DNA from: CBDIDH01 sp965277595
Lineage (GTDB): Bacteria; Planctomycetota; Planctomycetia; Isosphaerales; Isosphaeraceae
Length of the DNA stretch: 64,000 bases
Direction: 5' to 3'
Assembly (NCBI GenBank): GCA_965277595.1
Contig: CBDIDH010000002.1
Span: 2,790,001-2,854,000 of the forward strand
In this document: piece by piece, positions 24,140 to 34,589 of the stretch
How positions within the stretch are numbered: the first letter of the stretch is position 1
Layout: every line of letters starts with the position of its first letter
Position numbers and translations under genes: made by a program
The notes under the pieces: generated by a model
The model's input: the letters and a program-made list of their open reading frames with translations, nothing else
Database searches by the model: none
Told to the model about the DNA's origin: nothing

Positions 24140-27100
24140 ATGACACGACGGGTCGGTTCTTGGCTCTGGACGGGACTTCTCGGAGTCGTCATCTTCCCTG
24201 GATCGGTGCGATCCGCCGCGGAGCCCGCGCTGGAAAACCTCGCCCTGAATAAACCGGCCACCGCCGACTCGTCGCAAAACGACGCCCTCACGCCCTCGAA
24301 AGGGAACGATGGCGACGAGGAAACCCGGTGGTGTCCCCCCGATGGCGAAACGGGCCACTGGTGGCAGGTGGACCTCGGCAAGGCCGAGACCCTCACGGGC
24401 GCCCGGATCTTCTGGGAGTTCGACGGCCGCGCCTATCAGTACAAGATGGAAGGCTCGGCCGACGGCAAGACCTGGCGAATGCTCTCGGACCAGACCGGCT
24501 CAAAAGATCATAACCAGGATCAACGTTTGAAGTTCCAGGCGACCGGCATTCGCCATGTCCGTCTTACCGTGACCGGCCTTCAAGAAGGCTGGGGGAGCTT
24601 CTGGGAATTCGCCGTCTTTGGCACAAAGCCCGCCCCCGCCGGTCAGGCGACAACCGCCGCGACGGCCCAGAGTCAGGCGGCGAAGCTCCTCAAAGGCGTG
24701 AAGGTTCCGCCCGGTTGGAAAGTCACTCTCTTCGCCGCGCCGCCGGAGGTTCATTATCCCACCTGTCTGGCCGCGTCGCCCTCGGGCGAGGTTTTCGTCG
24801 GGATCGATGAAAACGGGTCAATCGACGCCAAGCCGAAGCGGGGCCGGGTCGTCCGCTGCGTCGACGGGGATGGCGACGGAACCGCCGATGAGTTCAAGGT
24901 TTTCGCCGAGATGGATAGCCCTCGCGGCATCGTTTATGACGCGAGCACGCGAACGCTTTACGTTCAGCACCCGCCGTTCATCACCGCGCACCACGACGAC
25001 AACGGCGACGGCATCGCCGACCGCGAGGAGGTGCTCGTCAAGGGGATCGGCTTTGACCTTTCCCGGCGAGGCGCCGACCACACGACCAACGGCATGCGGC
25101 TGGGCATTGACGGGTTTCTCTATATCGCCGTGGGCGATTACGGGTTCGTCAAGGCCGTTGGCAAGGATGGCGCGACCGCGCAGCTTCACGGCGGCGGGAT
25201 CGCGCGGGTCCGCCTTGATGGCTCGGGCCTGGAGGTCTACTCGCGCGGGCAGAGGAACATCTATGACGTGGCGGTCGATCCCTATCTGAACCTTTTCACC
25301 CGCGATAATACCAATGACGGCGGCGGCTGGGATGTTCGCCTCAGCCACGTCATCCCGACCGCTCAAATGGGCTATCCGTCCCTCTTCACGAACTTCAACG
25401 ACGAGATCGTCCAGCCTCTTGCCGACTACGGCGGCGGCTCCCCCTGCGGCTCGCTCTACCTTCAGGAACCTGGATTTCCGCAGGGTTTTGGCGATACCCT
25501 CTACACCTGCGACTGGGGCCGGAGCATCGTTTATCGACACCCGCTCACCCCCAATGGCGCGGGGTTCAAGGCCGATCAAGTTCCCTTCGTCGAGATGCCG
25601 AGGCCGACCGATATGGACGTCGACGGCACCGGGCGGATCTACCTTTCGAGCTGGAAGGATGGCGGATTCACCTTCTCAGGTCCGAACGTCGGCTATGTCA
25701 TCCGGGTCACACCCCCCGGATATGAGCCGAAGGCCTTTCCCGACCTCAAGAACGCGACGAAAGAGGAACTCGTCAACGACATCGCCTCGCCGAGTGCGGT
25801 GATGCGCGAGGCCGCTCAGCGGGAAATTCTAAGCCGGCCGAAGAATGCCGACTTCGATCAAGAACTGGTCGGCATCCTCCGTTCCCCGAAGACGTCGCCG
25901 CTGGCGGTGCGCGTGGCGGCTCTCTTCACACTCAGTCAGCTTTCGATCGATCGACCCTTTCCGATCGTCACGCTTGTCGCGAAACAGCCGGAACTGCTGG
26001 AGTTCGCGCTCCGCGCCGCGTCGGATCGGAAACGTGACGTCTTATCGACGCTGGATGCAAACTGGTATCTCGGTGCGCTCACGAATGCCGATCCGAGGGT
26101 CCGGCTTCAGGCTGTTGTCGCGAATGCCCGCGTTCATAATCAACCGGCATCGCCCGCGATGGTCAGGCTCACGGCCGATCGAGATCCTCTGGTTGCTCTC
26201 GCGGCGATCAATGCCCTGATCTCACTCAAAGCCATCGACGCCTGCCTCGCGGCGATCGACCCGAAGACCCCTGAACTCGCGCCGGGCGCGGCCCGTGCCC
26301 TTCAAGGGATGCACGACGCCCGGACGGTCGACGGCCTGATCGAGAAACTGCATTCGACCCGAGATGACACCCTGCGACGACCGATCCTCAAGGCCCTCTG
26401 TCGCCTCTACACGCGCGAGGCTGTCTGGGACGGTTCCTGGTGGTCAACCCGTCCTGATACGAGCGGCCCCTATTACAAGGCGGTGACCTGGGATCAGTCC
26501 GAGAAGATCGGCCAGGCCCTTCGCAGTGCGCTCGGCGGCGGCGACGATCCGTCGGCCCGCTTCTTGCTCGCGGAGATGATCAAGAACAAGGTCGAGATCG
26601 AGGGAATGACTCCGCTGGCTCTCAAGATCGCGGCCACCGATCCGACCTTCCGCGCGGCGACCGTGGGCGTCCTCGCCAACCGGAATGACCTGCCCGTCGA
26701 GGCTTACGCGCTGCTCGGGCTTGTCGCTGGGTCTGAGAGTGAGCCTCCCGCCTTGCGCGGCCGGGCCATGCGGGGTCTGATCCGAGCCCTTGACAAGCCC
26801 GCCGCGCGTGATGCGGCCGTCGCCGCCCTGGCGAGTGTCGGCCGTCTCGACAAGCCGCCGGGCGAGTTGATGGGTGCCTGGCAAGACTTCGTCAAGGACG
26901 GTCGGCAGGCCCGCCATCTCGGCGATTACGTCAAAATCGCCGAAGGCCCCGACCCCGCCCCGGCCGAACTCGCCTACGCCGTGCTTCTCAACGCCGACGC
27001 CGATCCCAAGGCGCCGGGCAAGGCCAGGGCGGTCGCTCACGACGCGATCGCGCGCGCTCTGGCCGAGCCCGCGCTCACGGCCAGGCTCTTGCAGGCGATC

Positions 27101-27724
27101 GGCCTGACTCGTTCGCAATCGTACGCGAGCCAGGTCCGCGACCGTCTCGAAGCGTTGAACCCGGGCGTACGCCTCGCCGCGCGAGACGCCGCGCGCCGGC
27201 TCGGCCTGCGTGGGCCGGGAATGGACAAATCGAGCGGCCCGGTGATCGCGAAACTGCCTCTGGAACAGGTGCTCGCTGCGGTTCAAAAGGAGAAGGGAGA
27301 CGCCTCGCTGGGAGCCCAGCTTTTTGAGCGGGTCGGCTGCATCAACTGCCACACGGTCGCCAAGACCGACGGGCCAAAGGGGCCGTATCTGGGCGACATC
27401 GCCAACCGATACAGCCGGGCCGAACTCGCCGAATCGGTCCTTCGGCCGAGTGCGAAGATTGCCCAGGGATTTGAGACCCAGAAGATCGCGACGACCAGCG
27501 GCCAGACTTATGAAGGGTTCGTCGTTCGCGAATCGGGCGATGAGATCGAGCTGCGCAATGCCTCGGGCGCTGTCATCGTGCTTCCGAAGAAGGAGATCGA
27601 CGAGCGCGGTAAGACCACGGTCTCGGTGATGCCGACGGGTCTTGCCGACCCCCTTAGCACGCAAGAACTTGCGTCGATCCTGTCGTATCTGGAATCGCTC
27701 AAGGATAAGAACGCCAAGCCCTGA
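24140..27724 (+). CDS. PVC-type exported propeller/HEAT/haem-binding protein with discoidin-like domain
   Basis: A very large exported protein (1194 residues). After a signal peptide (VGSWLWTGLLGVVIFPGSV) comes an F5/8C-like module (about 30-165; LALNKPATADSSQ, WWQVDLGKAETLTGARIFW). A six-bladed membrane-bound dehydrogenase-type propeller follows (about 190-540; NGMRLGIDGFLYIAVGDYG, GQRNIYDVAVDPYLNLF), then a long HEAT-like region (about 545-1030). A single c-type haem site, GCINCH (27337-27354), with an axial-ligand region follows. This domain set is typical of Planctomycetes-Verrucomicrobia. The ATG at 24140 has GAGG nine bases upstream. A role in oxidative polysaccharide metabolism is the usual suggestion but is not proven. 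Confidence 0.9.
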   Translation: MTRRVGSWLWTGLLGVVIFPGSVRSAAEPALENLALNKPATADSSQNDALTPSKGNDGDEETRWCPPDGETGHWWQVDLGKAETLTGARIFWEFDGRAYQYKMEGSADGKTWRMLSDQTGSKDHNQDQRLKFQATGIRHVRLTVTGLQEGWGSFWEFAVFGTKPAPAGQATTAATAQSQAAKLLKGVKVPPGWKVTLFAAPPEVHYPTCLAASPSGEVFVGIDENGSIDAKPKRGRVVRCVDGDGDGTADEFKVFAEMDSPRGIVYDASTRTLYVQHPPFITAHHDDNGDGIADREEVLVKGIGFDLSRRGADHTTNGMRLGIDGFLYIAVGDYGFVKAVGKDGATAQLHGGGIARVRLDGSGLEVYSRGQRNIYDVAVDPYLNLFTRDNTNDGGGWDVRLSHVIPTAQMGYPSLFTNFNDEIVQPLADYGGGSPCGSLYLQEPGFPQGFGDTLYTCDWGRSIVYRHPLTPNGAGFKADQVPFVEMPRPTDMDVDGTGRIYLSSWKDGGFTFSGPNVGYVIRVTPPGYEPKAFPDLKNATKEELVNDIASPSAVMREAAQREILSRPKNADFDQELVGILRSPKTSPLAVRVAALFTLSQLSIDRPFPIVTLVAKQPELLEFALRAASDRKRDVLSTLDANWYLGALTNADPRVRLQAVVANARVHNQPASPAMVRLTADRDPLVALAAINALISLKAIDACLAAIDPKTPELAPGAARALQGMHDARTVDGLIEKLHSTRDDTLRRPILKALCRLYTREAVWDGSWWSTRPDTSGPYYKAVTWDQSEKIGQALRSALGGGDDPSARFLLAEMIKNKVEIEGMTPLALKIAATDPTFRAATVGVLANRNDLPVEAYALLGLVAGSESEPPALRGRAMRGLIRALDKPAARDAAVAALASVGRLDKPPGELMGAWQDFVKDGRQARHLGDYVKIAEGPDPAPAELAYAVLLNADADPKAPGKARAVAHDAIARALAEPALTARLLQAIGLTRSQSYASQVRDRLEALNPGVRLAARDAARRLGLRGPGMDKSSGPVIAKLPLEQVLAAVQKEKGDASLGAQLFERVGCINCHTVAKTDGPKGPYLGDIANRYSRAELAESVLRPSAKIAQGFETQKIATTSGQTYEGFVVRESGDEIELRNASGAVIVLPKKEIDERGKTTVSVMPTGLADPLSTQELASILSYLESLKDKNAKP

Positions 27725-27757
27725 GGCGGTGATCAAGGCTGTATTTTTCTTCATTCA

Positions 27758-27859
27758 TGACCAATGACCAAGGACCGATGACCGATCCAAAAATCCGTGC
27801 GGGAAGAATGGGCAAGAGCCTCCTCCACCTTCTTTCGGTCATCGGTCATCGGTCATGAA
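27758..27859. repeat. TGACCGA-family inverted repeat between convergent genes
   Basis: The left part (27758-27786) consists of TGACCAA/TGACCGA-like heptamers and contains AAGGACCGATGACCGAT. The right part (27835-27859) is the complementary series TCGGTCATCGGTCATCGGTC followed by ATGAA. Together they can form a long imperfect hairpin. It fills the gap between the PVC protein gene and the AraC gene, where a bidirectional terminator would be expected. Confidence 0.75.
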
Positions 27860-27885
27860 TTGAGAAAGAAACCGCTCTGAAGAGG

Positions 27886-28764
27886 CTACGACCGCCGTCC
27901 CGGGTATTCGGACGGAGGCCAGCCCATCACGCGCTTGAACGTGGTCGAGAAGACGAATGGGTTTCGATATCCGGCCCGACCGGCGATCGTCTCGATCTTG
28001 AGACTGGTCGTCGAGAGAAGATCGGCGGCGAGACGCATTCTGAGCCAGATCAACTGCCGACGCGGATTGCGGCCAAGTTCTTTCCGGCAAAGGCGTTGCA
28101 GTTGCTTCTCGCTGAGGTGGGCCTCGGCCGCCATCTCGGTGACCGTCCAGGGATGATCGAGTCGGGCGGCGACTTTCTCCCAGAGCCGGTAAAGCCGACG
28201 ATCCATGCTCGCCGGCTCGGCGAACCGGAGAACGTAATGATGAATCAGGCCAACCCAGGCCTCGGCCGCGGCCGGAACGCTTGACGTGCTGCATTCGCGG
28301 TGTAACCCCGAAATCGCCAGCCGCAAGGGTTCAGGATCATACGCGGCGATCAGGGGCGTCTGCGCGGCGGCCAGAGGCAACTGGCCGGCTCGTTCCTGAT
28401 AGCGAACCCAGCAGAATTGCCAGAGCCCTCCTTTCGGAGTTCGAAAGGCGTGCAGGGTTCCCGGCGGCAAGAGCGCGGCCTGTCCGCTCCGGCAGGCCAC
28501 CCAGCTTCCATCGACGAGAACGCGTCCCTCGCCTCCGAAACAGGCGAGCAGGTAACTGCCGCCAAGGCGCGTCCTGACGATTTCAAAGGGCGCGGGCATC
28601 TCGGCGATTCCCAGATGCTTGATCTGACAACCCGCGAGCGCCGGAGCGATTGGCGACCCGGCGAGCCAGGGCCGAGGGTCACCGTCGTCAGCGCGCACCG
28701 TGAGAACCACGGCCTTTCCGGGGCGAATGTCGGTTTCCGATAGGGAAGCGTCGGCTCCGGGCAT
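27886..28764 (-). CDS. AraC-family transcriptional regulator with cupin sensor domain
   Basis: A 292-residue regulator. Residues about 60-130 form a cupin-like sugar-sensing domain (SYLLACFGGEGRVLVDG, AALLPPGTLHAFRTP). The C-terminal 100 residues carry two HTH units (VTEMAAEAHLSEKQLQRLCR; ETIAGRAGYRNPFVFSTTFK) and the closing GWPPSEYP motif. It is divergent from the cytochrome/DUF1549 gene at 28937 with 172 bases between start codons, which makes that gene and the following DUF1501 gene the likely targets. Ligand unknown, probably a saccharide. Confidence 0.92.
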   Translation of the reverse strand: MPGADASLSETDIRPGKAVVLTVRADDGDPRPWLAGSPIAPALAGCQIKHLGIAEMPAPFEIVRTRLGGSYLLACFGGEGRVLVDGSWVACRSGQAALLPPGTLHAFRTPKGGLWQFCWVRYQERAGQLPLAAAQTPLIAAYDPEPLRLAISGLHRECSTSSVPAAAEAWVGLIHHYVLRFAEPASMDRRLYRLWEKVAARLDHPWTVTEMAAEAHLSEKQLQRLCRKELGRNPRRQLIWLRMRLAADLLSTTSLKIETIAGRAGYRNPFVFSTTFKRVMGWPPSEYPGRRS

Positions 28765-28936
28765 GGTGTTTTCGAAGCTCCGCGCTCATAATAAAGGAGT
28801 CGAGGAGTCGACCGGCCGTGAAATCGGCCCTCTTTGGGATTGTACCGCCGACCGTCGCCTTCTGAGAGAGCTGCTTCCGCCCGCCCCTCGCCCGTTCCTC
28901 GGGGTCGCGCGCCCCGCAACCCGTAACGGTGTCGCC

Positions 28937-31918
28937 ATGCCTTGTCATCAGCGGATCTTGCGTTTCCTGGCGTTGGCCCTGATTTCCGCCCTCGGGGTAA
29001 GCGAGCCGACGGCCCGAGGCGTTGAGCCGAACCCGGACGAGGCTCGTTTCTTCGAGTCGAAGATTCGCCCGGTCCTGGTCGACAACTGCCTGAAATGCCA
29101 CGGTCCCCAGAAACAGAAATCGGGCCTGCGCCTCGATTCTCGGTCCGCTGCGCTGGCGGGGGGCGAGCTTGGTCCGGCGGTCGTTCCCGGCAAGCCCGAC
29201 GAGAGCCTGCTCGTCAACGCGATCGGCCACGGCGACGACCTCAAGATGCCCCCTTCCAAAAAGCTCGCCGCCGATCAGATCGCCGACCTGACGCGCTGGG
29301 TCGCGATGGGTGCTCCCTGGTCGGGTCCCGGCGGCGGCAAGGGCGATCCGCCCGCCGCGTCGGCGTCGGCGTCGGCGTCGGCCTCATCCTCGAACTCGAC
29401 GATCCGCAAGCAAGGCTATCAGATCACTGACAAGGATCGAGCCCACTGGGCCTTTCGTCCTGTTCTTCGACCGACGGTCCCCGCCCCTCGCGTTCCTGGG
29501 CAGGCGCGGAACCCCATCGACGCGTTCATCCTCGCCAGACTCGACGCCTCGGGTCTGAAGCCGAACCCGGCCGCCTCGAAGGTCGAACTCATTCGCCGCG
29601 CCTATTATGACCTGACCGGCCTGCCACCAACCCCCGCCGAGGTCGACGCCTTCGTCAACGATCCCGCCGCCGACGCTTTTGAAACACTCGTGGATCGCCT
29701 GCTTGACTCGCCCCAGTACGGCGAGCGTTGGGCCAGGCACTGGCTCGATCTCGTCCGCTTCGCCGAAACGAACAGCTTCGAGCGCGACAATCCCAAGCCG
29801 AGCGCCTGGCGCTACCGCGATTACGTGATCCGATCCCTGAACAAGGACAAGCCTTACGACCAGTTTGTCCGTGAACAGCTTGCCGGTGACGAGATCGCGC
29901 CAGGCGATGCCGAGGCGATCACCGCGACCGGCTATTATCGCCTGGGAATCTGGGACGACGAGCCGGCCGACCGCGAACAGGCCCGTTACGATGGTTTTGA
30001 CGATCTCGTGGCCACGACGAGCCAGGTTTTTCTTGGCCTGACCGTCGACTGCGCGCGTTGCCACGACCACAAGATCGACCCGATCCCACAAAAGGATTAT
30101 TACAAGCTCGTTTCCTTCTTTCGGAACGTCAACCATTTCCGTAACGGCGGCCCGACCGACGAGGCTCCGCTCTTTGATTCCCCCACCGCGCGCGCCGATT
30201 ATGAGGCGAGGCTTCGTGACCTCAACGAGGAGCGGAACGAGGTTCAGGCTCGAATCAACGCGATCGAGAACGAATTCCAGGTCAACGGCGGCACCGTCGG
30301 CCCCGGTCGTCGCGATCTTGACGGCCTTCGATATCGCTTTTATCGAGATACCTTTGAACGTCTGCCTGACTTCGACACGCTCAAACCCGAAGACAACGGC
30401 GAGCTTGCCGGCGGTCGTTTCGACCTCGCGTCCCGAACACGCGACACGGCCTTTGGCTTCGTTTTCGAAGGCGAGCTGATCGTTCCCGTCGATGGCTCGT
30501 ACACGTTTCATCTCGACTCGGACGACGGCACCCGCCTCTCGATCGCGGGCAAGACCATCCTGGTGTACGACGGAATTCATGGTGTCGGCAAAGCGGTCAC
30601 AGCCGTGGTCGACCTCAAAAAGGGACGGCAACCGATCCGCCTGGATTACTTCCAGAACGTCGGCGGCCTTGGCCTGAACGTGGCCTGGTCGGGCCCTGGG
30701 TTTGAGCGGCGATCACTGTCGGTCTCGGAAGAACTTCGCGAGGCGCGCCCCCGAGACCTCGCCAGGGCAATCATGAATCGCGGTTCGAGCGTCCTTGGCC
30801 CCGAGCGGTTCAAGCAGTATCAGGACCTTCGACGCCAGCTTCAAACGCTCAGGGACGAGAAGCCCGCGCTGGAAACCGCGCTCTGCGTCACCGAGGAAGG
30901 ACCCGTCGCGGCGGATACCTCTGTTTTGTTGCGAGGCAATCCGCACGTTCCCGGAGACAAGGTCGAGCCCGGGTTTCTCTCGGTCCTGGGCGCGGAGAGT
31001 CCGACGATCCCAACCCCTGGTCCCGGCGCGAGGACCACCGGCCGACGCTCGGCGCTCGCGGCCTGGATCACCTCGCCCGCGAACCCGCTCACGGCGAGAG
31101 TCGCGGCGAACCGGGTCTGGCAATATCACTTCGGCCGCGGAATCGTCCGATCGCCGAGCAACCTCGGCACCCAAGGCGATCGACCGACGCATCCCGAAAT
31201 GCTCGACTGGCTGGCCTCGGAACTTGTCGCGGGTGGCTGGCGGCTCAAGCCCTTGCACCGGCTCATCATGACCTCAAATGCTTATCAAATGTCGTCGCGG
31301 CCCGACGCGGAATCGCTGGCGAAAGACCCGACGAATGACGCCTTCTGGCGGTTCGACATGCGTCGGCTCTCGGCCGAGGAAATTCGCGATTCCGTGCTCG
31401 CGGTGACCGGCAACCTCAACCCGAAAATGTACGGGCCGGGCGTCTATCCCGAGATTCCCGCCGAGGTCATGGCCGGTCAGTCGCAACCGGGCAAGGGGTG
31501 GGGTAAATCAACCCCCGCCGAGGCGAACCGCAGAAGTATTTATGTCCATGTCAAGCGATCGTTAATCTTGCCGATGTTTGAGAGCTTTGATCTTGGCGAG
31601 ACCGACCGCTCAAACCCCGTCCGGTTCAGCACCACGCAGCCGACCCAGGCTCTGGCCATGCTCAACGGCAAATTCCTTCACGATCAATCCAATTCCCTTG
31701 CCGATCGCCTCCATCGCGAGGCCGGCGCGAGGCCCGAGGCGCAGGTCCGCCTTGCCCTTCGCCTCACGACCTCGCGGAGACCGACCGATCACGAAGTTCA
31801 GCGCGGCCTTGAACTGATCGAAACGCTTCGCCACGCCGAACGCGCCAGCGACGACGAGGCGCTCGCGGCCTTCTGCCTTGTCGCGCTCAACCTGAATGAG
31901 TTTGTTTTTCTGGATTAG
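28937..31918 (+). CDS. Planctomycete cytochrome-type (PSC1)/DUF1549/PA14/DUF1553 protein
   Basis: A 993-residue exported protein. After a signal peptide (LRFLALALISALGVS) an N-terminal haem-like cytochrome domain has CLKCHG. A low-complexity Ala-Ser linker follows. DUF1549 (about 180-390; PIDAFILARLDASGL, GERWARHWLDLVRFAETN) ends with a second CARCHDHK. A PA14 domain (about 500-590; GSYTFHLDSDDGTRLSIAGK) sits between DUF1549 and DUF1553 (about 700-990; NPLTARVAANRVWQYHFGRG, TPTQALAMLNG-like QPTQALAMLNGKFL). ATG 28937 begins the signal peptide; earlier in-frame codons overlap the AraC gene. Paired with the DUF1501 gene downstream, a standard planctomycete couple of unknown biochemical function. 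Confidence 0.92.
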   Translation: MPCHQRILRFLALALISALGVSEPTARGVEPNPDEARFFESKIRPVLVDNCLKCHGPQKQKSGLRLDSRSAALAGGELGPAVVPGKPDESLLVNAIGHGDDLKMPPSKKLAADQIADLTRWVAMGAPWSGPGGGKGDPPAASASASASASSSNSTIRKQGYQITDKDRAHWAFRPVLRPTVPAPRVPGQARNPIDAFILARLDASGLKPNPAASKVELIRRAYYDLTGLPPTPAEVDAFVNDPAADAFETLVDRLLDSPQYGERWARHWLDLVRFAETNSFERDNPKPSAWRYRDYVIRSLNKDKPYDQFVREQLAGDEIAPGDAEAITATGYYRLGIWDDEPADREQARYDGFDDLVATTSQVFLGLTVDCARCHDHKIDPIPQKDYYKLVSFFRNVNHFRNGGPTDEAPLFDSPTARADYEARLRDLNEERNEVQARINAIENEFQVNGGTVGPGRRDLDGLRYRFYRDTFERLPDFDTLKPEDNGELAGGRFDLASRTRDTAFGFVFEGELIVPVDGSYTFHLDSDDGTRLSIAGKTILVYDGIHGVGKAVTAVVDLKKGRQPIRLDYFQNVGGLGLNVAWSGPGFERRSLSVSEELREARPRDLARAIMNRGSSVLGPERFKQYQDLRRQLQTLRDEKPALETALCVTEEGPVAADTSVLLRGNPHVPGDKVEPGFLSVLGAESPTIPTPGPGARTTGRRSALAAWITSPANPLTARVAANRVWQYHFGRGIVRSPSNLGTQGDRPTHPEMLDWLASELVAGGWRLKPLHRLIMTSNAYQMSSRPDAESLAKDPTNDAFWRFDMRRLSAEEIRDSVLAVTGNLNPKMYGPGVYPEIPAEVMAGQSQPGKGWGKSTPAEANRRSIYVHVKRSLILPMFESFDLGETDRSNPVRFSTTQPTQALAMLNGKFLHDQSNSLADRLHREAGARPEAQVRLALRLTTSRRPTDHEVQRGLELIETLRHAERASDDEALAAFCLVALNLNEFVFLD
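29357..29380 (+). repeat. In-frame hexanucleotide repeat (GCGTCG)4
   Basis: Four perfect GCGTCG units encode Ala-Ser pairs inside the linker that joins the cytochrome and DUF1549 domains. Expansion or contraction would keep the reading frame and change linker length only. Confidence 0.9.
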
Positions 31919-32069
31919 AACCGGGGAAACATCGAAGCCTTTGGGGATATTGAGTTTTCGGCACCCCATCTTTTTAAACATGAATTTGCAAACGATGGCA
32001 TCAACATAACAGTCGGCTTTTATTTGAGTCGTGACGTTGAGCCGACGTTGACCTCCGAGGAGTCGTTCC

Positions 32070-33554
<1,485 letters not shown>

Positions 33555-33601
33555 ACGATCTGGAAGAACTGCACTCATTTTATTTTTAACGGAGACCTCT
33601 C

Positions 33602-34576
33602 TTGCGCGTTTTCACCAGTCTTGCCGTCCTTTTCAGCTTCGCGCTTGCGACCGTTGTCCAGGCGCAAGAGACCTCCGGGCCGAAGCCTTCGTATCGCGTT
33701 CTCGGCGGCGACAAGGGGAAGATTGCGATTGTTGGACCGTCGGGCAAGGTGGAATGGCAGATTCCCGGCGGAACGACGCATGACATCGCCCGCCTGGCGA
33801 ATGGAAACATCGTGTACATCGCCGGGGCCGCGACGGTGGTCGAGATCGCGCCGGACAAATCGGTCGTCTGGAAATATGAATCAAAACCCAAGACTGGATA
33901 CAATGGCAAGGTCGAGGTTCACGCCTTTCAGCGCCTCGAAAACGGTCTGACCATGATCGCCGAGACGGGCAACCTGCGGATTATCGAGGTCGACCGCGAA
34001 GGCGAAATCCAGCACGAAGTGCCACTGACTGTTGAACATCCGAGCACGCATAGCGACACCCGTCTCGTCCGCAAATTGACGAATGGACATTACCTCGTCT
34101 GTCATGAAAACGACGGCGCGGTGCGTGAGTACGACTCCTCGGGCAAGGTCGTCTGGACGTATGTTCTCGGCCTTAACAATCGTGCCGCCACGGGGGGCCA
34201 CGATGGTCATGGCGACCACGTTTACGGGGCCCTTCGTAAAGCCGACGGAAATACCCTGATCGCCACTGGCAACGGCAACCGCGTCATTGAGGTTGATCCC
34301 TCGGGCAAGGTCGTCTGGAGCGTGGAACAGGACGAACTGCCCGGTATTCGCCTCTGCTGGGTGACCACCTTGTTCCTTCGCGCCGATGGCAACCTGATCA
34401 TCGGCAACTGCCACGCCGGACCCACGAATCCGCAGTTGATCGAGGTGACCCGCGACAAGAAGGTCGTCTGGAGATTCAAGGACTTCACGACCTTTGGCAA
34501 CGACCTGGCCAGTTGCGTGATTCTTGGCGAAGACGACAGGGGCAAGACCGAACAGGCGGAGACCGCGGGAAACTGA
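33602..34576 (+). CDS. Exported beta-propeller repeat protein
   Basis: A 324-residue protein with a signal peptide (FTSLAVLFSFALATVVQA-QE). The mature part is built from repeated blade motifs of the type G-x-x-x-W-x (SGKVEWQIPGG, DKSVVWKYES, SGKVVWTYVLG, SGKVVWSVEQD, DKKVVWRFKD), about six to seven blades, similar to PQQ-like or arylsulfotransferase-type propellers. No catalytic signature was recognised. Translation starts at TTG 33602 with GGAGA about six bases upstream. It follows the DUF1501 gene by 47 bases and may be the third gene of that unit. The gene converges on the rhamnose transporter with 13 bases between stops. Confidence 0.82.
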   Translation: MRVFTSLAVLFSFALATVVQAQETSGPKPSYRVLGGDKGKIAIVGPSGKVEWQIPGGTTHDIARLANGNIVYIAGAATVVEIAPDKSVVWKYESKPKTGYNGKVEVHAFQRLENGLTMIAETGNLRIIEVDREGEIQHEVPLTVEHPSTHSDTRLVRKLTNGHYLVCHENDGAVREYDSSGKVVWTYVLGLNNRAATGGHDGHGDHVYGALRKADGNTLIATGNGNRVIEVDPSGKVVWSVEQDELPGIRLCWVTTLFLRADGNLIIGNCHAGPTNPQLIEVTRDKKVVWRFKDFTTFGNDLASCVILGEDDRGKTEQAETAGN

Positions 34577-34589
34577 TGAGCAAGGTTGT

